From contig NZ_LN898217.1 in assembly GCF_001457815.1 (NCBI RefSeq), positions 186,001 through 250,000 of the forward strand: a DNA stretch of 64,000 nucleotides. Direction: 5' to 3'. A program made the translations under genes and the position numbers. Source of the stretch: Vitreoscilla massiliensis (GTDB lineage Bacteria > Pseudomonadota > Gammaproteobacteria > Burkholderiales > Neisseriaceae). The number at the start of each line of letters is the position of its first letter. Position 1 is the stretch's first letter. Positions 17,168-25,570 of this stretch are shown one piece after another. The notes under the pieces are model-generated. The model was not told the origin of the DNA. It was given only the letters and a program-made list of their open reading frames with translations, and did not search any database.

Positions 17168-17518
17168 ATGCGCTTACAACATCCGACAGGCATGGCTGCA
17201 GAAGAGCGAGCTGCCCAGTATTTGCAGGCGCAAGGTTGCCGTATCGTGGTGCGCAATTGGCATTGCAAAAGCGGCGAAATAGACTTGGTGGCTTGGGATG
17301 GGGCGGTGTGCGTGTTTGTGGAAGTGCGGCTGCGCAGCTCTGAGCAGTTTGGCGGCGCAGCGGCGTCGATTACTGCCAGCAAACAACGTAAATTGCTGTT
17401 AAGTGCCCAAACCTATCTGCAAGCCGAACACCAGACCGAGCCCGAATGCCGTTTTGATGCGGTGTTAATCAATGGCGAAGGCCACATCGAGTGGCTCAAA
17501 AACATAATTGGAATGTAA
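17168..17518 (+). CDS. yraN: YraN family (UPF0102) endonuclease-like protein
   Basis: The 116-residue protein contains GMAAEERAAQYLQAQGCRIV and the nuclease-fold core GEIDLVAWDG followed by VFVEVRLRSS, giving the E...D...ExK-like arrangement of UPF0102, although the Lys is replaced by Arg. A GGAGAG site supports ATG 17168. Its stop abuts the next ATG directly, so it forms an operon with gmhA/diaA and probably dolP, as in Neisseria and E. coli. Confidence 0.9.
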   Translation: MRLQHPTGMAAEERAAQYLQAQGCRIVVRNWHCKSGEIDLVAWDGAVCVFVEVRLRSSEQFGGAAASITASKQRKLLLSAQTYLQAEHQTEPECRFDAVLINGEGHIEWLKNIIGM

Positions 17519-18109
17519 ATGAATTTAAGCGATCGCGTATTTGACCATTTTGCAGAAAGCATTAAGGCCAAACAAGACAACCAAGAATTATTGGCAGAGG
17601 CTACTGCCGCCGCCATCGAGTTGATGTTTGCGGCCTTGGTAAACGATGGCAAGGTATTGGCGTGTGGTAATGGCGGTTCGGCTGCCGATGCGCAGCATTT
17701 CGCCGCTGAATTGGTCGGTCGTTTTGAAATGGAACGCATGGGTTTGGCCGGCATCGCCTTAACCACCGATACTTCAGCGTTGACAGCGATTGCCAACGAT
17801 TACGATTTTAACCGCGTGTTTTCCAAACAAGTGGAAGCCTTGGGTCGCAGCGGCGATGTGTTGTTGGCGATTTCAACTTCTGGCAATTCTGCCAACATCA
17901 TTGCCGCCATTGAAGCGGCACACGAACGCGATATGCGTGTGGTGGCTTTAACCGGCAAAGACGGCGGCAAAATTGCGCACTTATTGCAAGACCAAGACAT
18001 CTTATTGAATGTGGCGCACCAACGCACCGCGCGCATTCAAGAAATCCATATTTTGTTAATCCACGCAATCTGTGATGGCATCGATCAACTTTTAATGGGC
18101 AATGTGTAA
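17519..18109 (+). CDS. gmhA: SIS-domain phosphoheptose isomerase / DiaA-like protein
   Basis: This 196-residue protein is a single SIS domain with ACGNGGSAADAQHFAAELVG and AISTSGNSANIIAAIE, the sugar-phosphate binding loops. GmhA converts sedoheptulose 7-phosphate to heptose phosphate for LPS inner core; DiaA, a close paralogue, helps DnaA at oriC. The neighbours (yraN, dolP) fit both the E. coli diaA locus and the Neisseria gene annotated gmhA, so I cannot fully separate the two. The start codon follows the yraN stop with no gap. Confidence 0.85.
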   Translation: MNLSDRVFDHFAESIKAKQDNQELLAEATAAAIELMFAALVNDGKVLACGNGGSAADAQHFAAELVGRFEMERMGLAGIALTTDTSALTAIANDYDFNRVFSKQVEALGRSGDVLLAISTSGNSANIIAAIEAAHERDMRVVALTGKDGGKIAHLLQDQDILLNVAHQRTARIQEIHILLIHAICDGIDQLLMGNV

Positions 18110-18130
18110 GCGGCCTGTAAGGACTATTGC

Positions 18131-18742
18131 ATGAAAAAAGCATTAACAGCAGCACTCATCGGTTTGAGTTTAACCCAATTGGTCAGCGGTTGCGCGGCTT
18201 TGGCCGTTGGTGGCATCGCCGCAGGTGGCTTGTCGGCATTGGATCGCCGCAGCACTGGCGCACAAGCCGATGACCAAATGATGGAATTGCAAGTGAGCAA
18301 TACTGTTAATGGGTATTTGAAAGAACAAAGCGGCAAAGATGTGTATGTTAATGTCAAAACAGTCAGTTACAACCGCAATATCTTATTGCTAGGTGTGGTG
18401 CCGAATCAAGAGGCCAAAGACTTTGCCGAACGCGTGGCGCGTTCACAAACCGCTGTGAACAATGTCTATAACCACATTACCATCGGCCAAGCGCGCGACT
18501 TTAATGCCGCCCAAGACACATGGTTGACCTCAAAAATCCGTACCATGTTGTTAAAGCCACAAGGCTACAATCCCAACCATGTCAAAATCACCACCTTCAA
18601 TGGCGTGACCTATGCCCAAGGCGTGTTGACGCCGGATGAGCAAGCCGCAGTCAGCGCCCAAATCAGCACCACTTTGGGCGTGCAAAAAGTGGTGACTTTG
18701 TACGAAACCTTTGTCCCAACTACCAGCACCACTTCGCCTTAA
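18131..18742 (+). CDS. dolP: DolP/YraP BON-domain lipoprotein
   Basis: The 203-residue lipoprotein has lipobox LVSGC (Cys21), a short glycine-rich stretch (AALAVGGIAAGG) and two BON domains (about 50-115 and 125-195, with DVYVNVKTVSYNRNILLLG and PNHVKITTFNGVTYAQG). DolP is an outer membrane lipoprotein that supports envelope integrity and BAM function; the meningococcal homologue is vaccine antigen GNA2091. A single DUS (18110-18120) fills the 21-base gap after gmhA. A strong stem at 18751-18773 without a T tract follows. Confidence 0.92.
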   Translation: MKKALTAALIGLSLTQLVSGCAALAVGGIAAGGLSALDRRSTGAQADDQMMELQVSNTVNGYLKEQSGKDVYVNVKTVSYNRNILLLGVVPNQEAKDFAERVARSQTAVNNVYNHITIGQARDFNAAQDTWLTSKIRTMLLKPQGYNPNHVKITTFNGVTYAQGVLTPDEQAAVSAQISTTLGVQKVVTLYETFVPTTSTTSP

Positions 18743-18750
18743 GTCGAGTT

Positions 18751-18773
18751 ATCTGGCCGCTGCGCGGCCAGAT
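18751..18773. terminator. Perfect hairpin after dolP
   Basis: ATCTGGCCGC and GCGGCCAGAT pair around TGC. There is no T run, so termination is uncertain. Confidence 0.4.
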
Positions 18774-18836
18774 ACAGACGCATTAAAGTATTTGTGTTAA
18801 AGTGGCGGCGATATTTTGTTAATTTATCAAGGTCAT

Positions 18837-19385
18837 ATGGACACTTCGGATGTGAATACCATGGAAAACAGCACTGCAACCATCGCCAACAAAACCAAGC
18901 CACGCCGTTCGCGCATAGGCAAAGCGTTTTGGGGTCTCATTGGTTTGATGGCCATCGTGTCCATCGGCTTGATCAGCATGGCCGTTGTGGCGATGAACAA
19001 ATACACTTACGCGACAGAAAACACCCAAAAACCCAAAGACCCAGGTGTGGAAATCATGGATTTGGGCGGTGGCAAAAGCCGCGTGGTCAGCGGCAATACC
19101 TTGCCTGCCAAACCGGCTGATGTGGATGAATCAGTAGTAGACAGTGGCACTTCTGGTAAAACTGCTGAAACCATGGCCGAAACCAAACATGCGGGCACGG
19201 CTTTGGTCGACAAAGTGGCGGTGAAACCGGTAACAGCGCCTAAGAAACAGCAAGTGGCGGTGGCCGAAGTCAATAATGAAGACAAGCCCAAATCCAAGGC
19301 CTCGGTTTCTGCCAACAAAGCAGACAAAGCCGCTGTGAGCAAACAACACAAAGAGTCGAATAAACAAATGGACAATTTGTTTTAA
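18837..19385 (+). CDS. Hypothetical single-pass membrane protein with Lys/Ala-rich tail
   Basis: I do not recognise this 182-residue protein. A basic segment (KTKPRRSRIGK) precedes one strong TM helix (FWGLIGLMAIVSIGLISMAVVA written as residues ~30-52), so the long C-terminal part is probably periplasmic. That part is low complexity, rich in Lys, Ala, Val and Asp, with QMDNLF at its end. AAGGTCAT precedes ATG 18837; a start at 18861 is possible. It lies between dolP and ptsI and is ended by a shared hairpin. Confidence 0.55.
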   Translation: MDTSDVNTMENSTATIANKTKPRRSRIGKAFWGLIGLMAIVSIGLISMAVVAMNKYTYATENTQKPKDPGVEIMDLGGGKSRVVSGNTLPAKPADVDESVVDSGTSGKTAETMAETKHAGTALVDKVAVKPVTAPKKQQVAVAEVNNEDKPKSKASVSANKADKAAVSKQHKESNKQMDNLF

Positions 19386-19400
19386 ATGCAGCCTGTAACT

Positions 19401-19431
19401 AAAAAACCGCTGCCTTAGGCAGCGGTTTTTT
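19401..19431. terminator. Bidirectional terminator
   Basis: AAAAAACCGCTGCC and GGCAGCGGTTTTTT around a 2-base loop, with A and T runs on either side. It overlaps the last codons of ptsI and serves both converging genes. Confidence 0.85.
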
Positions 19432-21166
19432 GTGCATCCAATTGATTGAGTTTCTTCAATAAATCATCGACTTTGTTCGGGTCATCATTGCGCAAAATGC
19501 GCCAAACCTGTTTTTCCACCTCATCGGTATTGCTGTGCACAATCATGTTTTTCACCCGCAAAATATTCGATGGGTGCATGGAGAATTGGCGCAAACCCAT
19601 GCCCAGTAACAAACGGGTATAGCGGTCGTCGCCGGCCATTTCACCGCAGATGGACACTGGTTTTCCTGCTTTGATGGCGCTGCGCAAAATATGGGTCAAC
19701 AGTTTCAACACCGCAGGATGAGCCGGTTGGTACAAATAGCTGACCGCATCATCACTGCGATCGACGGCCAGCGTGTATTGAATCAAGTCATTGGTGCCTA
19801 TGGACAGAAAATCCACTTGGCGCAGCAAGCTGGTCACCATCAAGGCGGCTGCAGGGATTTCAATCATGCAACCGGTGGGTATGTCGGCCTGAAACACGAT
19901 GCCACGGTCAGACAATTGTTGCTTGGCCAAATCCAAATGGGCATGGCACAAACGCAATTCGCTTAAAGAACCGATCATCGGCCATAACATGCGTATCGGC
20001 CCATGCACGGCTGCACGCAAAATGGCACGCATTTGGGTACGGAACATGATGGGTTCGGCCAAACACAAGCGTATGCCGGTTAAGCCCAAGGCTGGATTCA
20101 AGGCATCGCCGTGGCTGAACCAGCGCGGGTTTTTGTCCACGCCCAAATCGACGGTGCGTATGGTCAGCGGCTTGCCCTTCATGCGTTTGACCGCATCCAG
20201 ATAGATTTCGTATTGCTCGTCTTCAGTGGGCAAGGTATCGCGGTTCAAATACAAGAACTCACTGCGGAACAAGCCAACGCCGTCTATGGCATATTTGTGT
20301 GCGGTAGCGATGTCGGACGGTGCTTCAATATTGGCAAAGATTTGGATGTTGACATCGTCGGCAGTGGTGGCAGCGGTATTTTTTAACTTGTTCAGTTGGC
20401 GTTTTTGATTGCGGTAGATTTTGGCGCGTTTGCGGTATTCGGCCAAAATTTTCTCATCAGGGTCGATGATGAGCACGCCGTCTATGCCATCGACAATCAC
20501 CCACTCATCGTCTTGGATGATTTGGCGGGCATTGTGTAAGGCGATGACAGACGGAATGTCCAAGCTGCGCGCCAAAATAGCGGTGTGGCTGGTTGGGCCG
20601 CCGACATCGGTCACAAAAGCAGCGACACGGCTGTCTTTGAAGAAGATGGTGTCGGCAGGCGAGATGTCGTGTGCAATCAAAATGGTGTCATCGAACAAGT
20701 CGCTGTTCACATTCAATTCGATTTCATGGCCGCGCAGGTTTTTGAAAATGCGCTCGCCCACTTGCAACATGTCTTGTTTGCGCTCGCGCAAATACTCGTC
20801 TTCGATGACATCAAATTGCTGTGACAAACGCTCAAGCTGTACTTGCAGCGCCCATTCGGCGTTGATTTCTTTTTCTTCGATGATGTCTATCGGTTCGCGT
20901 GATAAGGTCACATCGGTTAACAACATCAAATGCAAAGAGATGAACGCACCCAATTCGGTGGGGGCATTCTCAGGAATGGTATTGCGCAATTGTTCCAGTT
21001 GCCGCCGCGTCAGTTTGACCGCGGTTTGAAAGCGCAAACACTCGTCTTTCACCTCATTCGCTTCGATAGCGTAATGGGGAATGTTGTCCAATCCTTGTTG
21101 CAATAAGAGGGCGCGACCTATGGCAATGCCGCCGCCCACGGCGATGCCGTGTAACACGATGCTCAT
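19415..21166 (-). CDS. ptsI: PTS enzyme I (phosphoenolpyruvate-protein phosphotransferase)
   Basis: The 583-residue enzyme has the phosphohistidine domain with active His194 in GGPTSHTAILARS and the PEP-binding barrel with FLSIGTNDLIQYTLAVDR and catalytic Cys in CGEMAGD. It transfers phosphate from PEP to HPr. The start at 21166 has AAGGAG upstream and gives the usual MSIVLHGIAVGGG N-terminus. It is third in the minus-strand operon EIIA-Man, HPr, EI. No sugar permease is in view. Confidence 0.96.
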   Translation of the reverse strand: MSIVLHGIAVGGGIAIGRALLLQQGLDNIPHYAIEANEVKDECLRFQTAVKLTRRQLEQLRNTIPENAPTELGAFISLHLMLLTDVTLSREPIDIIEEKEINAEWALQVQLERLSQQFDVIEDEYLRERKQDMLQVGERIFKNLRGHEIELNVNSDLFDDTILIAHDISPADTIFFKDSRVAAFVTDVGGPTSHTAILARSLDIPSVIALHNARQIIQDDEWVIVDGIDGVLIIDPDEKILAEYRKRAKIYRNQKRQLNKLKNTAATTADDVNIQIFANIEAPSDIATAHKYAIDGVGLFRSEFLYLNRDTLPTEDEQYEIYLDAVKRMKGKPLTIRTVDLGVDKNPRWFSHGDALNPALGLTGIRLCLAEPIMFRTQMRAILRAAVHGPIRMLWPMIGSLSELRLCHAHLDLAKQQLSDRGIVFQADIPTGCMIEIPAAALMVTSLLRQVDFLSIGTNDLIQYTLAVDRSDDAVSYLYQPAHPAVLKLLTHILRSAIKAGKPVSICGEMAGDDRYTRLLLGMGLRQFSMHPSNILRVKNMIVHSNTDEVEKQVWRILRNDDPNKVDDLLKKLNQLDAQKTAA

Positions 21167-21179
21167 GCTGCTCCTTAGA

Positions 21180-21449
21180 CTATTCTTCCTCGCCGAAGTA
21201 GTCGGCAATCAGTTGTTTCAAGGCATTCATGGCAGCTTCTTCGTCCACGCCATCCACTTCCAAGGTAATCACCGTACCTTGTGCGGCCGCCAACATCATC
21301 AAACCCATGATGGATTTGCCATTGACGCGACGGTCTTTGCGCGACACCCAAATTTCCGATTGGAATTGGGCGGCGGTTTGGGTGAATTTGCTGGAAGCTC
21401 GGGCGTGTAAACCCAATTTGTTTTCTATGGTAAGGTCTGCGCTGATCAT
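21180..21449 (-). CDS. ptsH: HPr phosphocarrier protein
   Basis: The 89-residue protein carries the active-site His15 in KLGLHARASSKF and the regulatory serine motif GKSIMGLM (Ser47), the site used by HPr kinase in organisms that have it. It relays phosphate from EI to EIIA. The start overlaps the EIIA stop (ATGA), and ptsI begins 13 bases beyond its stop. Confidence 0.96.
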   Translation of the reverse strand: MISADLTIENKLGLHARASSKFTQTAAQFQSEIWVSRKDRRVNGKSIMGLMMLAAAQGTVITLEVDGVDEEAAMNALKQLIADYFGEEE

Positions 21450-21862
21450 GTTCGTGTCGCTTCTTCTGGTTCGTAGGTTAGTGCCATAATGCCGTTTAAG
21501 GCCGCTTCTTTCACTTCTTGGGTGAGTGAGTTCAAATCATTGCGTAATGCAGAATACTGGATGGCTTTCACCATCATCGGCGCATTCAGGCCGGTTAACA
21601 TCATCACATCATCGGATTGGATGAGTTTGCGTGAGATGTTGCACGGCGTGGCGCCAAAAATATCGGTTAAGATTAACACGCCTTGGCCTTGGTTTACTTC
21701 ATGTATCAAGGCAGAGGCGCGTTCCAAAATGATGTCGGGGGTGTCATCTTTGGCCACGTTGAGCAGCCTGACATTGTCAGGGCAGGGACCAAAAAAATGA
21801 CTGACCAAAGAACTGAAGGCATGGCCTAAAGTTTCATGGGTCACTATGAGCAATCCTATCAT
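21446..21862 (-). CDS. PTS EIIA component, mannose family
   Basis: The 138-residue protein is a mannose-type EIIA domain: MIGLLIVTHETLGHAF holds the likely phospho-acceptor His9, and LTDIFGATPCNIS is a typical family loop. No IIB, IIC or IID gene adjoins, as in other proteobacteria where this PTS is regulatory rather than for uptake. It is first in the operon with ptsH and ptsI. Confidence 0.9.
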   Translation of the reverse strand: MIGLLIVTHETLGHAFSSLVSHFFGPCPDNVRLLNVAKDDTPDIILERASALIHEVNQGQGVLILTDIFGATPCNISRKLIQSDDVMMLTGLNAPMMVKAIQYSALRNDLNSLTQEVKEAALNGIMALTYEPEEATRT

Positions 21863-21922
21863 GCTGCTAACTCGCTGATTAACATGGCCGATATCAGCGA
21901 TATGCGGCCTGTAAGTGGAATA

Positions 21923-22753
21923 TCAATAACCCAAACGTTGGCACACGGTCGACACCAAACCCGCTTGGTTTAAGGTGTAAAAATGCAAACTTGGTGCACC
22001 TTGGCTGAGCAGGCGGTCACACAAATCGGTAACCACGTCCAAACCCAAAGCCTTAATCGACGCCGTATCGTCACCATAGGCTTGCAATTTCAAGCGCAAC
22101 CAGCGCGGTACTTCAGCGCCACACATGTCGGAGAAGCGGCACAAATTGCTGAAGCTGGCGATGGGCATGATGCCCGGCACGATGGGAATGTCTATGCCTT
22201 TGGCGCGCACTGCATCGACAAAAGCGAAATACGCATCAATATTGTAGAAATACTGCGTAATCGCTGAGTCGGCACCGGCGCGGCATTTTTGTACAAAAAA
22301 GTCTATGTCGGCTTGGGCGCTTTTGGCCTGTGGGTGGTATTCGGGGTAAGCCGCCACTTCAATGTGGAACCAATCGCCGTGTTGTTCGCGGATGAAGCTC
22401 ACCAATTCATTGGCGTAGCGAAAGCCATCCATCATGCCCATGCCCGATGGGATGTCGCCGCGCAAGGCCACAATGTGTTTGATGCCATGTGAACGGTAGG
22501 TGTTCAAAATGTCGCCGATTTCTTCTGGGCTGGAACCGACACACGATAAGTGCGGAGCTGCGGGCGTGTCTTCTGCCATGATGTCGAGCACAGTTTGCAA
22601 AGTGCCATCGCGGGTGGTGCCACCAGCGCCAAAAGTGCACGAGAAAAACTCGGGGTTAAATTGGCGCAATTGTTGGCGGGTAATCGCGACTTTTTTCCGT
22701 CCTTCTTCGGTACGGGTAGGGAAGAATTCAAAGCTTAAAGGGGTGCGGTTCAT
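21923..22753 (-). CDS. metF: Methylenetetrahydrofolate reductase
   Basis: The 276-residue TIM-barrel flavoenzyme has the N-terminal LSFEFFPTRTEEG with catalytic Glu, SCTFGAGGTTRDGT, HIVALRGDIPSG and ITQYFYNIDAYFAFVD, the usual MetF signatures. It reduces 5,10-methylene-THF to 5-methyl-THF for methionine synthesis with NADH and FAD. A single DUS (21904-21914) follows the stop. I see no riboswitch or obvious operator in front. Confidence 0.96.
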   Translation of the reverse strand: MNRTPLSFEFFPTRTEEGRKKVAITRQQLRQFNPEFFSCTFGAGGTTRDGTLQTVLDIMAEDTPAAPHLSCVGSSPEEIGDILNTYRSHGIKHIVALRGDIPSGMGMMDGFRYANELVSFIREQHGDWFHIEVAAYPEYHPQAKSAQADIDFFVQKCRAGADSAITQYFYNIDAYFAFVDAVRAKGIDIPIVPGIMPIASFSNLCRFSDMCGAEVPRWLRLKLQAYGDDTASIKALGLDVVTDLCDRLLSQGAPSLHFYTLNQAGLVSTVCQRLGY

Positions 22754-23047
22754 TTGTTAATATTTCGCCAGAAGAAAGGTCTTAACCATACCTTAGCATC
22801 GTCTTTAGGGCAATCGTTAGCGTTGATAAAGAGTATATGCCAAGTGAGCAAAAAATGTTGGCTTATTCACATACCTGCGGCCAGTCATCAGCATTTGGAG
22901 CAAGTGCGGCAACATTCGTTCGATTTTCACGCTGGCCAAGCCAGATTAGAGTCTTCATCATACAAGAAAAAGCATAAGCGGCCTGAATTATTTTACAGGC
23001 CGCTTATAGGGGGTTTGAACGGCGCAATCGCAGCCGTAAGAATGCGC
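22754..23047. other. Intergenic region with asymmetric DUS pair
   Basis: About 290 bases without a gene. At 22975-23008 a hairpin pairs AAGCGGCCTGAA with TTACAGGCCGCTT. The left arm uses GAA after CCT, like other Neisseriaceae DUS, instead of GTAA. It may end the membrane protein gene on the minus strand. Confidence 0.55.
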
Positions 23048-23716
23048 TTAATGGGCGTTTTGGTGGTGGGTGTGGGCGTGTACCCAGGCCAATAAGGCGG
23101 GTTGGATTTTTGGATTCAAAAAGCCCATGATTTTGCCTATGCTGATGGCAGCCACGGCCGTACCTATGCCGATGGCGCCCCATTGCTGTAAGAATATCCA
23201 GCACAAACTGGCCGATACCAGCACATTGATGACATCGCCGCTGATTTTGGCGCGACTGAAAGTGACCTCGAAACGGTTTTTAATCGCAAAACTCAAGGCA
23301 TCGTAAGGTAAGAGCGGCAGTTTGGCGGTGAAATAGCCGATTAAGCCACACGAAATTACCCACAAGCTGATGATCAAATAAGCGGCCTGTAACCACCATG
23401 TGTTCGCTGCAGGCAAGAACGCCAATAACCACAGTGTTGCGTCCATAAAAAAGCCAAAGATGACGCTCAGCATCATTTGCAAACAGGCTTCGCGCAAATC
23501 GACACAGCGATTCAAAATCATTTGGATGGCAATAAACACCATGTACACACAGACACTGGCCGTGCCGACCGACAAGGGTGTAATCAAATGAATGGAATAG
23601 GCCAAAGAGGAAACAGGCGATACGCCCAGGTGGGCCATGATGGAAAAACTGCAACCTAAGGCCAAGATAAATAAGCCACTCACATAGAGTGTTAATCGTT
23701 TGTATATTGTTTTCAT
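23048..23716 (-). CDS. YczE/YitT-like membrane protein (DUF6198)
   Basis: The 222-residue protein has about five hydrophobic helices beginning LTLYVSGLFILALGCSFSIM and the family-like LGVSPVSSLAYSI and LPLLPYDALSFAIKNRF segments. Members of the YczE family are inner membrane proteins; their function is not established. The C-terminus is His-rich (HAHTHHQNAH), a possible metal-binding tail. A DUS word (23382-23392) lies in the gene. Confidence 0.75.
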   Translation of the reverse strand: MKTIYKRLTLYVSGLFILALGCSFSIMAHLGVSPVSSLAYSIHLITPLSVGTASVCVYMVFIAIQMILNRCVDLREACLQMMLSVIFGFFMDATLWLLAFLPAANTWWLQAAYLIISLWVISCGLIGYFTAKLPLLPYDALSFAIKNRFEVTFSRAKISGDVINVLVSASLCWIFLQQWGAIGIGTAVAAISIGKIMGFLNPKIQPALLAWVHAHTHHQNAH

Positions 23717-23922
23717 TAATACATTATATCAACTTGAAGTCCTAAAGAGTATCAATAAAAACTTTGATTATTATGGATTTTATTTAAAATTGAATGAATT
23801 TTACTGAGAATAGGGTAAGAAGCCGGCGCATTGTCCAGTAAATCATGAAAGTATTATATTGTTAGTTTGGTGAATGAATATCGGCCTGTATGTGAGCATA
23901 TTGTTGCATTTGGTGAACAGCA
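23717..23922. other. AT-rich intergenic spacer
   Basis: No gene seen. The left part is AT-rich and likely holds the promoter of the minus-strand membrane protein gene. A near-DUS CGGCCTGTA lies at 23883. Confidence 0.4.
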
Positions 23923-24171
23923 TCATTCGGCAGCTTCTGTGGGTTTACAGGCCGCATCGGGCAAGAATTTTTCTGGTAACACGGTGTGGCATTGCTGGCA
24001 GCGCAATGTGTGTTGTTCCTTGCCTATGGGAAACAAGGGCAGGAAAAACACCGACACATACGAGCGCTGAGCCCGCCATTGGTAAGTGGTGGTGGTTTGG
24101 CAAATGGGACAATTGAATGCGCCGGTTTGCACCGAGGTTTGCTTGGGGCTGATGCCGAAGATAAAAATCAT
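23923..24171 (-). CDS. Small zinc-ribbon membrane-associated protein
   Basis: The 82-residue protein starts MIFIFGISPKQTS and has two CxxC pairs (CPICQ, CQQCH) around a hydrophobic centre (YVSVFFLPLFPIG), the layout of small bacterial zinc-ribbon proteins of unknown role. Longer versions starting at 24285 would overlap purU and seem unlikely. Its C-terminal tail, DAACKPTEAAE, is partly encoded by a DUS word (23945-23955). Confidence 0.65.
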   Translation of the reverse strand: MIFIFGISPKQTSVQTGAFNCPICQTTTTYQWRAQRSYVSVFFLPLFPIGKEQHTLRCQQCHTVLPEKFLPDAACKPTEAAE

Positions 24172-24268
24172 AAGTAGGCTGGATAAAAAAGAGCGGCAGA
24201 CGCGACATTTTAGCCTGAGCATGGCTACAATAGGGTATTGTTTTCCAGCATAAGGTAAATGCAACAAC

Positions 24269-25129
24269 ATGAGTAGCGAACACACCGCAAGACTGTTAAT
24301 TCATTGTCAGGACCAAGCTGGCATCGTCCAAGCAGTTTCAGGATTTTTGTTTCACAGCGGCGCCAACATCACTTCTTTAGACCAGTACACCACTGAAGCT
24401 GTGGGCGGCGATTATTTTATGCGGGTGGAGTTTGTGTTGCCGCAGTTGCCGCAGCAATTGGACAGCTTGACCGATAATTTTACCCGCAACGTGGCTGAGC
24501 GCTATCAAATGAATTGGCGCTTGAGTTTGGTACAAGAGCGCAAGAAGATTGCCTTGTTGGTGTCCAAACACGATCATGCGCTGATGGAGTTGCTGTGGCG
24601 CCATGCGCGTGGCCAATTGCCGTGTGACATCGCCTGCGTCATCAGTAACCATGAAGATTTGCGCCACGCGGTTGAACATTTTGACATTCCATTCCATGTG
24701 GTGAAGGTACAGGCCGATACCAAGGCCGCGGCCGAAGCGCAAATCAATGAATGGGTGGCCGATTGTGATGTGTTGGTATTGGCGCGCTACATGCAAATAC
24801 TCAGCGCTGAATTCACCGAACAATGGGCGATGAAAATCATCAACATCCACCATTCGTTCTTGCCTGCATTTGTGGGCGCCGATCCGTATCGCCAAGCGTA
24901 TGAAAAAGGCGTGAAGCTGATCGGAGCGACCGCGCATTATGTCACCGCCGATTTGGATCAAGGGCCGATCATTGAGCAAGATGTGAAGCGGGTAGACCAC
25001 CGCTATACCGTGACCGAATTGCGCCAACTCGGCGCTGAAGTGGAGCGTCAGGTATTGGCTCGCGCGGTGTTGTGGCATGTGGAAGACCGCATCATTGTGT
25101 TTGGCAATAAGACGGTGGTGTTTGAATAA
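24269..25129 (+). CDS. purU: Formyltetrahydrofolate deformylase
   Basis: The 286-residue enzyme has an N-terminal ACT domain (about 5-85, LLIHCQDQAGIVQAVSGFL) and a formyltransferase-like catalytic domain with INIHHSFLPAF, GADPYRQAYEKG and ATAHYVTADLDQGPI, the PurU pattern with the conserved His and Asp. It hydrolyses 10-formyl-THF to formate and THF, balancing the one-carbon pool that MetF and the glycine cleavage system (nearby) also use. A DUS hairpin ends the gene. Confidence 0.95.
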   Translation: MSSEHTARLLIHCQDQAGIVQAVSGFLFHSGANITSLDQYTTEAVGGDYFMRVEFVLPQLPQQLDSLTDNFTRNVAERYQMNWRLSLVQERKKIALLVSKHDHALMELLWRHARGQLPCDIACVISNHEDLRHAVEHFDIPFHVVKVQADTKAAAEAQINEWVADCDVLVLARYMQILSAEFTEQWAMKIINIHHSFLPAFVGADPYRQAYEKGVKLIGATAHYVTADLDQGPIIEQDVKRVDHRYTVTELRQLGAEVERQVLARAVLWHVEDRIIVFGNKTVVFE

Positions 25130-25147
25130 AACCCGTGATGAGATGTA

Positions 25148-25183
25148 AAAGCGGCCTGTAAATGTTTTACAGGCCGCTTTTAA
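25148..25183. terminator. DUS inverted-pair terminator between converging genes
   Basis: AAAAGCGGCCTGTAAA and its complement separated by 4 bases, flanked by A and T runs. Confidence 0.8.
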
Positions 25184-25209
25184 ATGCATGATGCAAGAGC
25201 GTGGTGTAT

Positions 25210-25569
25210 TCAATGATGGGGCAAGCGCCAAATCCAAATTGCCACACACAAGCAGGTGACGCCGCAGGCGCTCCATACCCACACCAATTCAGGAAAACGG
25301 TAATACACCATCCAAGTGGACAAAGCCATCATGGTGCTGGAGAGGATTTTGGCCGGCAAGGGCACGGCGCGGTGTTGCTGCCATGCGCTGACAATCGGCC
25401 CGAAGGTACGGTGTTGCAACAGCCATTGATGAAAGCGCGGTGAGGCTTTGGCAAAACACACCGCCGCCAATAACACAAACGGGGTGGTGGGCAGCAAAGG
25501 CAGGAAGATGCCTATGGTCCCCAGCGCCAAAGACACAAAGCCTGCCACCAATAACAGCCAGCGCAACAT
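25210..25569 (-). CDS. ybaN: YbaN family membrane protein (DUF454)
   Basis: The 119-residue protein begins with GFVSLALGTIGIFLPLLPTT, the hallmark of DUF454, followed by FVLLAAVCFAKASPRFHQWL and two further hydrophobic stretches. It is probably an inner membrane protein; the role is unknown. It starts one base after the stop of the DUF1415 gene and is the last gene of a three-gene operon with an Lrp regulator. Confidence 0.88.
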   Translation of the reverse strand: MLRWLLLVAGFVSLALGTIGIFLPLLPTTPFVLLAAVCFAKASPRFHQWLLQHRTFGPIVSAWQQHRAVPLPAKILSSTMMALSTWMVYYRFPELVWVWSACGVTCLCVAIWIWRLPHH

Positions 25570-25570
25570 A

